From positions 2,232,001 to 2,296,000 of the forward strand of contig NW_020825289.1 of the NCBI RefSeq assembly GCF_003286085.1: a stretch of 64,000 nucleotides of DNA, in the 5' to 3' direction. The notes beneath the pieces are model-generated. The model saw only the letters and a program-made list of their open reading frames with translations, had not been told where the DNA came from and searched no databases. Positions 32,301 to 42,227 of the stretch are shown in pieces. How positions within the stretch are numbered: the first letter of the stretch is position 1; every line of letters starts with the position of its first letter. Position numbers and translations under genes: made by a program. The stretch comes from Drosophila persimilis. Lineage: Eukaryota; Arthropoda; Insecta; Diptera; Drosophilidae.

Positions 32301-32360
32301 AAACCAATTTATTTATCTATTTTTTCACAGCTACAGTTCTTTTGCCACTTGTATATTTTT

Positions 32361-32902
32361 TATACCCGATACTCAAAATGAGTATTGGGGTATATTAGAT
32401 TTGTGGTAAAAGTGGATGTGTTTGAATGAATCGTGAATGATGAATCGTTTCCGACCCTATAAAGTATATATATTCGTGATCAGCATCAATAGCCGAGTCG
32501 ATTGCGCCCTGTCTGTCTGTCCGTCCGTCCGTCTGTCCGTCCGTCCGTCTGTCCGTCCCCTTCAGCGCCTAGTGCTCAAAGACTATAAGAGCTAGAGCAA
32601 AGATGTTTTGGATCCAGATTTCTGTGATATGTCACTGCTACAAAAATATTTCAAAACTTCGCCCAGCCCCCTTCCGCCCCCACAAAGGACGAAAATCTGT
32701 TGCATTCACAAAATTGCAGATTCGAGAAAACTAAAAACGCAGAATCATAGAGAATGACCATATCTATCCGGTTGCTGAATCTGCAAGAAATCAATTTGCT
32801 GTGACTACGCAGCGCCCGACGTCACGCTCAGACTGATTTTCTGTCTCGCACGCACTCTTTGTCGTGTCGTTTAATATTAGTGTCGTCTGCCGGAGGAGAG
32901 CC
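32361..32902 (+). mobile_element. INE-1-like element, 3'-truncated (U1, right)
   Basis: 5' end TATACCCGATACTC with hairpin, a long GTCT/GTCC run (32511-32557), core, and a stop at cggaggagagcc where gypsy gag text begins. The 3' hairpin is missing. Confidence 0.85.
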
Positions 32903-33100
32903 AGGAAGCAGAAACTGAGGTCTCAGCGAAATTTGACTTGCAGGACTCCTCCACCAGATAACCTGCAAGGACAGATGGAAGACAGTAATGCACTGAGCGC
33001 TAAGGGTGGTGAAGACGACAGTAGGAATTTGCCAGGCATAGGAAGCTTGGCAGATACCCTCAGTAGGACGCAGCAGAAGGAGATCCGTCGCGGCTTTATG
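32903..33100 (+). pseudogene. gag: Gypsy gag start, cut by triplication junction (U1)
   Basis: Plus-strand codons RKQKLRSQRNLTCRTPPPDN, LQGQMEDSNALSAK, GSLADTLSRTQQKEIRRGFM, cut at 33100. The uncut version is at 42228 onward. Confidence 0.65.
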
Positions 33101-33655
33101 GCCCTTCCCTACGCAGGGAGCTGGTACCTGGTTCCGGCGAGCGGAGAAGGCTTTCCTCTTCGGTCTTGCTGATGGATAGCACGCTCTTCAGGTCCGAGTC
33201 TGCATCGACAACGGCACCCGCGCGGCTCACCCTGCAACGCGTCGTTTTAGTGGCAGTAGGTGTGACCGCTGGCGACACGCAGAGAGGATTGCTCCTCCCC
33301 GTGCCCGCCGGTGGTAGCAGTCACGCTTTTCACCGACGTTTGGGTTGACATCCCAACCCGTGCTTGCTCCTTATCTGCCTCCATATTTGGCCCGAAGGTC
33401 CATACCGGTTAATGTTTTTCGGGGGGACCATCTCTAGCGTTTTATGCCTGGCCGCCAGGCACCTCTAGCCATGGCCTTGGTTCAGTTCCCCCGACTTTAG
33501 ATCGGGAAGACGATGGACCATAGCCTTAGCTAGACACTGCATTACCCCGGGCAGGGCAAGAGACAGTGCATTATCATCGCTCGGGATAATGCAGTGTCCA
33601 TTGCCCAGCCGGCACCCTCGTGGAGGGTTCAGCTAGAGGGTTTTTGCCAGCCACT
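33101..33655 (-). pseudogene. LOA-type LINE ORF1 start and 5' UTR (U2)
   Basis: Duplicate of 28970-29524. The ORF1 frame 33096-33278 starts MSPAVTPTATKTT and is cut by the unit junction. Confidence 0.75.
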
Positions 33656-34096
33656 ACAAGAGCAACAGCAACGACATTTTATATGCGGACTTCTGTGATA
33701 TATCAGTGTTTCAAGTATATTTCAAAACATTGCCCCCGCCCTCTTTCGCCCCCACAAAAAGCGAAAATCTGTGCCATCCAAAATTTCAAAGATACGAGAA
33801 AACGGAAAGCGCCGAATCGTAGAGGATGACTATATCTTCTAGAATGCAAAATCTGAACTAGATCGTATAATTATTATAGCCAGAATCAAGAAAACAATTT
33901 CACAATTTCATTCTTTCTCGCTCTGTCTCTCTCTAACACACACGTATCATAGTTGGCTTTGCTGAGAGTAAAACATTAGCGCCTAGATCTCAGAGACTAT
34001 AAAAGCTAGAGAAACAAAATTTTCCATCCACATTTCACTGCCACAAAAATATTTCAAAACTTCGCCCAACCCCTTTCCGACCCGCAAAGGATGAAA
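33656..34096 (+). mobile_element. INE-1-like fragment (U2, left)
   Basis: Duplicate of 29525-29966 with a few substitutions (gaactagatcg for gacccagatcg). Confidence 0.75.
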
Positions 34097-36620
34097 ATGA
34101 AATAATGGAAATCGAACCTAAACTCGTCTTTAACCGGTTCCCATTGGAATCCTAATGTTTTGACGGATTCTTTCTTCTCAATGGTTAATACTTTATTTTC
34201 TTGGTCATCTCTAGTGCCTTCTATAACTTCTTTCTTAAGTTAAACCCAACCTTATTAAACACTCGGGTAACTTCCTTTACATGCTTTTTAGAATCCAGTA
34301 TCGAGTCGGCACCTGTCAGCAGGTCGTCCTTATACAAATCGTTCTTTATGATTTCCTTAATTGCTTGATTTTTGCAATTATCTGCTATTGCAACATGCAC
34401 CCTGGTTGCTAAGTAGGGTGCTGAAGCTGTACCGTACGTAACGGTTGTGAGTTTATACTCCTTTAACTTTTCGTTTGGGTTATCTCTCCAAATTATATGC
34501 AAATATTGTTAATCTTCTTTATAAACATTAATTTGCCGGTACATTTTTTCAATGTCCGCAGATATTACAAATGGCCATTTACGCCATTTCACCATAATAT
34601 CGAAGATATCTTTTTGGACCCTTGGTCCAACCCACATGATATCATTTAAACTTTTATTGCTTGTGGTTTTTGCTGAAGCATCGAAAATCACCCTCAGATT
34701 TGTCGTTAGACTGGAATCTCTTATGACTCTTTGATGGAGTAAATAATATTTCCCATCTTCTTTGGACTCTACCATATGTCATAAGTTTTTATATTCATGC
34801 ATGAACTTTACATAATTTTCTTTTAATGTTTTATTATTGCTGAGCTTTCTTTCTAAACTGTAAAATCGCGCTATAGCTTGGGGTTTTGAATCTCCCAGAT
34901 CCTTTTCTTTTTTAAATGGTATTTTAACCACATACCTGCCATTCTCATCTCTTCTTGTTGTTTCCAAGAAATGCTCCTCGCACACATCTTCTTTTACATC
35001 ATTATTTTCACTTCCAATTCCCAGAACCGTTCTAAGTCCCCAACTTCAATTGTTGTCGAATTCCATCCCATCCGAATTCTGTATTTTGACCAAGTAGTCC
35101 GTCTATTTACTACTCCGTCTTTTAAAATATGGGTATATAAATCTATCCCAATTATTACGTCTACTCTACCACGAGTTTATAACGTAACTAAGTTTAATAT
35201 TTGCGCACTTTCCTCTGAAATTATGGTACGTGGGGACCCACAATCACTTAAAGCCATAAAGTTTTGATAGCCACCATTACCCACCCTTACTTTTATAAGT
35301 TCTTTTGTCAAGCAGGTGTAAACATTTTCCCCCTTTTCGTAGGGCATATGGAGCATCGTATCATGAGGATTTTTAAAAATCCCACATACAATTTCAGATA
35401 AGCATTTCTTATACATATCATGCCTACAGATTTTTGCAAAGACACTGTTTATTAATAAACTGAACTCTATCTATCAGACTCATTCCCTTAAACTTATAGC
35501 AGAGAATTATGGTATGTCCTGCCATATTTTGCCATATTGCACTACTTTTTTCAACGGTTTCCACTCTTAATCCTGCGACGTGTAACCGTTGCTCTAAAAA
35601 CTCCATTATCCATCTGGTAATGCTTAGATTTATTTTTTCCTTTTTTTATGACTTTCATATAATTGTAAGGCATCTTATTGCACTTTTTCGACACTATCTG
35701 CGCCTGTTAATTGTGACTTTAATTTGATTAAATGTATTGACTCATTTGTAGAATTAGAAAATCGTTTAATATTTTTCGCTGAATTCATAACGCTTGGTCA
35801 GCAATTCTCAAGCAGCGTTATAATACTCCAGCGGCCCAGTTAAAAAGTTAGTTACCATACTCCGTGCCTCACCCTTTATTTTATTTTTTATTTACTTTAT
35901 TTACTCAGACTTTATCTGTTATGAATTAATTCACAGCCTGATCAAACCTCTGCATGGTTTGCTCTAAATACGTCTTCAGGTTTTCCACTATTCTGTACAT
36001 ATCCTCAGATATTTTTTCTATTCTATTGTCAATTTTGGGCCTATGTCTTCCTTCAAAGTTCCAGTCTTCACTGATTGCAACTTTTCTTTTTCTACCTTCC
36101 CTTTCGTTAATGTTTCATTATTTTTTGACTCTACATACTTTTTATGTATGTCCTCTATATTTTTAATGATTTTTTAACACTGCCGTCTCTTATAGTAGTT
36201 ATGATCGACTACAACATATGTTAGCAGTGCAGAATTATTGCCTATTGTAACTTTGTGCTTAAGGTCTTCTAACCTTTGGATTACATCGCTGGTCAAATGA
36301 CCAGCTTTAATCTTCTTAATATCTTTTGCTATCGCATCTTACTTTAATTTTTTACTGAATTAGGCTTAAAAACAAATTGAGATATGAGACTTAGCTGATG
36401 AATTCTGCTTCTGCTGTTGTTACTGCTGCCGCTGAAGTTTCTGTCGCTGCTTCTGGTGTTGCCTCTTCTTAATTCACTGCAGCTATTATCACTGCTGCTG
36501 ATGTCGATGCTGCTGGTGTCTATGCTGCTGATGTCGCTGCTGCTGGGGTCGCTGCAGTTATTGTCGCTGGCACAGTGGGCACACACAAACCAATTTATTT
36601 ATCTATTTTTTCACAGCTAC
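34097..36620 (-). pseudogene. Roo-like BEL/Pao pseudogene (U2)
   Basis: Duplicate of the U1 element. RT frames are cleaner: 34509-34775 (VIRDSSLTTNLRVIFDASAK, ADIEKMYRQINVY) and 34221-34502 (YGTASAPYLATRV, NDLYKDDLLTGADS, where the residue before DD is Lys, probably inactivating). It keeps about 160 bp lost from U1 and U3 in the gag part. Confidence 0.8.
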
Positions 36621-36646
36621 AGTTCTTTTGCCACTTGTATATTTTT

Positions 36647-37220
36647 TATACCCGATACTCAAAATGAGTATTGGGGTATATTAGATTTGTGGTAAAAGTG
36701 GATGTGTTTGAATGAATCGTGAATGATGAATCGTTTCCGACCCTATAAAGTATATATATTCGTGATCAGCATCAATAGCCGAGTCGATTGCGCCCTGTCT
36801 GTCTGTCCGTCCGTCCGTCTGTCCGTCTGTCCGTCCGTCCGTCCGTCCGTCCGTCCGTCCGTCCGTCTGTCCGTCCCCTTCAGCGCCTAGTGCTCAAAGA
36901 CTATAAGAGCTAGAGCAAAGATGTTTTGGATCCAGATTTCTGTGATATGTCACTGCTACAAAAATATTTCAAAACTTCGCCCAGCCCCCTTCCGCCCCCA
37001 CAAAGGACGAAAATCTGTTGCATTCACAAAATTGCAGATTCGAGAAAACTAAAAACGCAGAATCATAGAGAATGACCATATCTATCCGGTTGCTGAATCT
37101 GCAAGAAATCAATTTGCTGTGGCTACGCAGCGCCCGACGTCACGCTCAGACTGATTTTCTGTCTCGCACGCACTCTTTGTCGTGTCGTTTAATATTAGTG
37201 TCGTCTGCCGGAGGAGAGCC
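36647..37220 (+). mobile_element. INE-1-like element, 3'-truncated (U2, right)
   Basis: Duplicate of 32361-32902 with an expanded GTCT/GTCC array of about 75 bp at 36798-36873. Confidence 0.85.
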
Positions 37221-37418
37221 AGGAAGCAGAAACTGAGGTCTCAGCGAAATTTGACTTGCAGGACTCCTCCACCAGATAACCTGCAAGGACAGATGGAAGA
37301 CAGTAATGCACTGAGCGCTAAGGGTGGTGAAGACGACAGTAGGAATTTGCCAGGCATAGGAAGCTTGGCAGATACCCTCAGTAGGACGCAGCAGAAGGAG
37401 ATCCGTCGCGGCTTTATG
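37221..37418 (+). pseudogene. gag: Gypsy gag start, cut by triplication junction (U2)
   Basis: Duplicate of 32903-33100. Confidence 0.65.
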
Positions 37419-37762
37419 GCCCTTCCCTACGCAGGGAGCTGGTACCTGGTTCCGGCGAGCGGAGAAGGCTTTCCTCTTCGGTCTTGCTGATGGATAGCAC
37501 GCTCTCCAGGTCCGAGTCTGCATCGACAACGGCACCCGCACGGCTCACCCTGCAACGCGTCGTTTTAGTGGCAGTAGTATTACAACTGACATGACCTGCT
37601 CCGGCCATGCCCGAAGACGATGGACCATAGCCTTAGCTAGACACTGCATTACCCCGGGTAGGGCAAGAGACAGTGCATTATCCTCGCTCGGGATAATGCA
37701 GTGTCCATTGCCCAGCCGGCACCCTCGTGGAGGGTTCAGCTAGAGGGTTTTTGCCAGCCACT
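37419..37762 (-). pseudogene. LOA-type LINE ORF1 start and shortened 5' UTR (U3)
   Basis: Duplicate of 28970-29524 with the deletion and filler noted for U3. The filler removes the original ATG region of ORF1; the codons TATKTTRCRVSRAGA remain. Confidence 0.7.
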
Positions 37763-38205
37763 ACAAGAGCAACAGCAACGACATTTTATATGCGGACTTC
37801 TGTAATATATCAGTGTTTCAAGTATATTTCAAAACATTGCCCCGCCCTCTTTCGCCCCCACAAAAAGCGAAAATCTGTGCCATCCAAAATTTCAAAGATA
37901 CGAGAAAACGGAAAGCGCCGAATCGTAGAGGATGACTATATCTTCTAGAATGCAAAATCTGACCCAGATCGTATAATTATTATAGCCAGAATCAAGAAAA
38001 CAATTTCACAATTTCATTCTTTCTCGCTCTGTCTCTCTCTAACACACACGTATCATAGTTGGCTTTGCTGAGAGTAAAACATTAGCGCCTAGATCTCAGA
38101 GACTATAAAAGCTAGAGCAACAAAATTTTTCATCCACATTTCACTGCTACAAAAATATTTCAAAACTTCGCCCAACCCCTTTCCGCCCCGCAAAGGATGA
38201 CAATG
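37763..38205 (+). mobile_element. INE-1-like fragment (U3, left)
   Basis: Duplicate of 29525-29966. Confidence 0.75.
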
Positions 38206-40298
38206 AAATAATGGAAATCGAACCTAAACTCGTCTTTAACCGGTTCCCATTGGAATCCTAATGTTTTGACGGATTCTTTCTTCTCAATGGTTAATACTTT
38301 ATTTTCTTGGTCATCTCTAATGCCTTCTATAACTTCTTTCTTAAGTTAAACCCAACCTTATTAAACACTCGGGTAACTTCCTTTACATGCTTTTTAGAAT
38401 CCAGTATCGAGTCGGCACCTGTCAGCAGGTCGTCCATATACAAATCGTTCTTTATGATTTCCTTAATTGCTTGATCTTTGCAATTATCTGCTATTGCAAC
38501 AAGCACCCTTGTTGCTAAGTAGGGTGCTGAAGCTGTACCGTACGTAACGGTTGTGAGTTTATACTCCTTTAACTTTTCGTTTGGGTTATCTCTCCAAATT
38601 ATATGCAAATATTGTTAATCTTCTTTATAAACATTAATTTGCCGGTACATTTTTTCAATGTCCGCAGATATTACAAATGGCCATTTACGCCATTTCACCA
38701 TAATATCGAAGATATCTTTTTGGACCCTTGGTCCAACCCACATGATATCATTTAAACTTTTATTGTTTGTGGTTTTTGCTGCAGCATCGATAACCACCAT
38801 CAGATTTGTCGTTAGACTGGAATCTCTTATGACTCTTTGATGGGGTAAATAATATTTCCCATCTTCTTTGGACTCTACCATATGTCATAAGTTTTTATAT
38901 TCATGCATGAACTTTACATAATTTTCTTTTAATGTTTTATTATTGCTGAGCTTTCTTTCTAAACTGTAAAATCGCGCTATAGCTTGGGGTTTTGAATCTC
39001 CCAGATCCTTTTCTTTTTTAAATGGTATTTTAACCACATACCTGCCATTCTCATCTCTTCTTGTTGTTTCCAAGAAATGCTCCTCGCACACATCTTCTTT
39101 TACATCATTATTTTCACTTCCAATTCCCAGAACCGTTCTAAGTCCCCAACTTCAATTGTTGTCGAATTCCATCCCATCCGAATTCTGTATTTTGACCAAG
39201 TAGTCCGTCTATTTACTACTCCGTCTTTTAAAATATGGGTATATAAATCTATCCCAATTATTACGTCTACTCTACCACGAGTTTATAACGTAACTAAGTT
39301 TAATATTTGCGCACTTTCCTCTGAAATTATGGTACGTGGGGACCCACAATCACTTAAAGCCCTAAAGTTTTGATAGCCACCATTACCCACCTTTACTTTT
39401 ATAAGTTCTTTTGTCAAGCAGGTGTAAACATTTTCCCCCTTTTCGTAGGGCATATGGAGGATGAGGATTTTTAAAAAGCCCACATACAATTTCAGATAAG
39501 CATTTCTTATACATATCATGCCTACAGATTTTTTGCAAAGACACTGTTTATTAATAAACTGAACTCTATCTATCAGACTCATTCCCTTAAACTTATAGCA
39601 GAGAATTATGGTATGTCCTGCCATATTTTGCCATATTGCACTACTTTTTTCAACGGTTTCCACTCTTAATCCTGCGACGTGTAACCGTTGCTCTAAAAAC
39701 TCCATTATCCATCTGGTAATGCTTAGATTTATTTTTTCCTTTTTTTATGACTTTCATATAATTGTATAATAATACTCCAGCGGCCCAGTTAAAAAGTTAG
39801 TTACCATACTCCGTGCCTCACCCTTTATTTTATTTTTTATTTACTTTATTTACTCAGACTTTATCTGTTATGAATTAATTCACAGCCTGATCAAACCTCT
39901 GCATGGTTTGCTCTAAATACGTCTTCAGGTTTTCCACTATTCTGTACATATCCTCAGATATTTTTTCTATTCTATTGTCAATTTTGGGCTCTATGTCTTC
40001 CTTCAAAGTTCCAGTCTTCACTGATTGCAACTTTTCTTTTTCTACCTTCCCTTTCGTTAATGTTTCATTATTTTTTGACTCTACATACTTTTTATGTATG
40101 TCCTCTATATTTTTAATGATTTTTTAACACTGCCGTCTCTTATAGTAGTTATGATCGACTACAACATATGTTAGCAGTGCAGAATTATTGCCTATTGTAA
40201 CTTTGTGCTTAAGGTCTTCTAACCTTTGGATTACATCGCTGGTCAAATTACCAGCTTCAATCTTCTTAATATATTTTGCTATAGCATCTTACTTTAAT
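38206..40298 (-). pseudogene. Roo-like BEL/Pao pseudogene, main part (U3)
   Basis: Duplicate of the U1 element, closer to U1 than to U2. RT frames 38615-38881 and 38327-38608 (NDLYMDDLLTGADS, DD intact). The gag/protease frame 39283-39705 is identical to that of U1. Interrupted at 40298 by a full INE-1; the leader resumes at 41388. Confidence 0.8.
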
Positions 40299-41387
40299 TA
40301 TACCCGATACTCAAAATGAGTATTGGGGTATATTAGATTTGTGGTAAAAGTGGATGTGTGTAACGTCCAAAAGGAATCGTTTCCGACCCCATAAAGTATA
40401 TATATTCTTGATCAGCATCAACAGCCGAGTCGATTGAGCCATGTCTGTCTGTCCGTCTGTCCGTCTGTCCGTCCGTCCGTCTGTCCGTCTGTCCGTCCCC
40501 TTCAGCGCCTAATGCTCAAAGACTATAAGAGCCAGAGCAACGATGTTTTGGATCCAGACTTCTGTGATATGTCACTGCTACAAAAATATTTCAAAACTTT
40601 GCCCCGCCCACTTCCGCCCCCACAAAGGGCGAAAATCTGTGGCATGCACAATTTTAAAGATAAGAGAAAACCAAAAACGCAGAATCGTAGAGAATGACCA
40701 TATCTTATAGACTGCAGAATCTGATCGTATTATTATTATAGCCAGCATCAAGAAAACAATTTCATTTTTTCTCGCCCTGTCTCTCTCTAACACACACGTA
40801 GCCTAGGCGGCTTTGCTTAGAGTAAAACATTAGCGCCTAGATCTCAGAGACTATAAAAGCTAGAGCAACCAAATTTGGTATCCACACTCCTAATATATCG
40901 GACCGAGACGAGTTTGTTTCAAAATTTCGCCACACCCTGGGGATTTTCACAAATCTCAGAGACTATTAAAGCTAGAGTAACCAAATTTGGTATCCGCACT
41001 TCTGTTAGATCTCACTATAAAACGTATATCTCAAAATTTCGCCCCACCCCCTTCCGCCCGCACAAAGGACGAAAATCTGTTGCATCCACAATATTGCAGA
41101 TTTGAGAAAACTAAAAACGCAGAATCATAGATAACGACCATATCTATCAGATTGCTGAATCTGGATCAGATCAGATCATTTTTATAGCGAAAGGAAACAA
41201 ATCAATTTGCACTGGCTACGCAGCGCCCGACGTCACGCTCAGACTGATTTTCTGTCTCTCTCGCACGCACTCTTTGTCGTGTCGATTAATATAAGCGGCG
41301 ACTGCCGGAGGAGAGCCATACTGACTTAGTATCGGGTATAACTGTAGAGTTGCGGTGTCCGCAGCAACTCACAACGTTCCCCCTCGT
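40299..41387 (+). mobile_element. Full-length INE-1 element inserted in U3, with empty sites in U1 and U2
   Basis: Between actttaat and ttttactgaattagg, which are contiguous in U1 (about 32055-32075) and U2, lies a 1089-bp INE-1. It starts TATACCCG and ends CCCCCTCGT, placed inside a run of six T with no target-site duplication. 5' hairpin ATACTC/GAGTAT, GTCT/GTCC run 40441-40496, 3' hairpin GAGTTGC/GCAACTC at about 41347-41370. Insertion between T and T without TSD is what is expected of Helitron/Helentron-type elements. Confidence 0.92.
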
Positions 41388-41660
41388 TTTTTACTGAATT
41401 AGGCTTAAAAACAAATTGAGATATGAGACTTAGCTGATGAATTCTGCTTCTGCTGTTGTTACTGCTGCCGCTGAAGTTGCTGTCGCTGCTGCTGGTGTTG
41501 CCTCTTCTTAATTCACTGCAGCTATTATCACTGCTGCTGATGTCGATGCTGCTGGTGTCTATGCTGCTGATGTCGCTGCTGCTGGGGTCGCTGCAGTTAT
41601 TGTCGCTGGCACAGTGGGCACACACAAACCAATTTATTTATCTATTTTTTCACAGCTACA
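41388..41660 (-). pseudogene. Roo-like leader, separated by INE-1 (U3)
   Basis: Continuation of 38206-40298: the CAG-rich leader (minus frame 41326-41625, Ser/Asp-rich). Confidence 0.7.
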
Positions 41661-41685
41661 GTTCTTTTGCCACTTGTATATTTTT

Positions 41686-42227
41686 TATACCCGATACTCA
41701 AAATGAGTATTGGGGTATATTAGATTTGTGGTAAAAGTGGATGTGTTTGAATGAATCGTGAATGATGAATCGTTTCCGACCCTATAAAGTATATATATTC
41801 GTGATCAGCATCAATAGCCGAGTCGATTGCGCCCTGTCTGTCTGTCCGTCTGTCCGTCCGTCTTTCCGTCCGTCTGTCCGTCCCCTTCAGCGCCTAGTGC
41901 TCAAAGACTATAAAAGCTAGAGCAACGATGTTTTGGATCCAGACTTCTGTGATATGTCACTGCTACAAAAATATTTCAAAACTTCGCCCAGCCCCCTTCC
42001 GCCCCCACAAAGGACGAAAATCTGTTGCATTCACAAAATTGCAGATACGAGAAAACTAAAAACGCAGAATCATAGAGAATGACCATATCTATCCGGTTGC
42101 TGAATCTGCAAGAAATCAATTTGCTGTGGCTACGCAGCGCCCGACGTCACGCTCAGACTGATTTTCTGTCTCGCACGCACTCTTTGTCGTGTCGTTTAAT
42201 ATTAGTGTCGTCTGCCGGAGGAGAGCC
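41686..42227 (+). mobile_element. INE-1-like element, 3'-truncated (U3, right)
   Basis: Duplicate of 32361-32902, with the shorter GTCT/GTCC run 41836-41881. Confidence 0.85.

Larger units (their letters stand above)
29967..32335 (-). pseudogene. Roo-like BEL/Pao pseudogene (U1)
   Basis: Minus strand, from 32335 down: a CAG-type Ser-rich leader (32058-32300), a gag remnant, a broken gag-protease end (31047-31469: NVYTCLTKELIKV, ALSDCGSPRTIISEESAQIL, where the protease D-S/T-G is DCG), then ARFYSLERKLSNNKTLKENY (30649-30855) and RT pieces (WVGPRVQKDIFDIMVKW, ADIEKMYRQINVY, NDLYMDDLLTGADS near 30200). It stops at GFQWEPVKDEFRF near 29970. RNase H, integrase and LTRs are absent. Many frameshifts. 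Catalytic MDDLL in place of VDDLL is common. Confidence 0.8.
28970..33100. repeat. Tandem triplication, unit U1 (4131 bp)
   Basis: Starts gcccttccctacgcaggg inside LOA ORF1 and ends atccgtcgcggctttatg inside a gypsy gag. At 33100/33101 the end is joined to a second copy of the start. Order inside: LINE 5' end, INE-1 piece, roo-like BEL/Pao, INE-1 piece, gypsy gag start. Confidence 0.95.
33101..37418. repeat. Tandem triplication, unit U2 (4318 bp)
   Basis: Same order as U1. It keeps about 160 bp at 35667-35822 that U1 and U3 both lack, has a 9-bp insertion near 35355, and has the longest GTCT/GTCC run (36798-36873). Confidence 0.95.

Noticed and set aside
32131-32409. Leu-rich ORF resembling a signal or membrane protein (also 36417 and 41456)
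   Set aside because: It is the complement of the CAG-type trinucleotide leader of the roo-like element. Low complexity, no gene.
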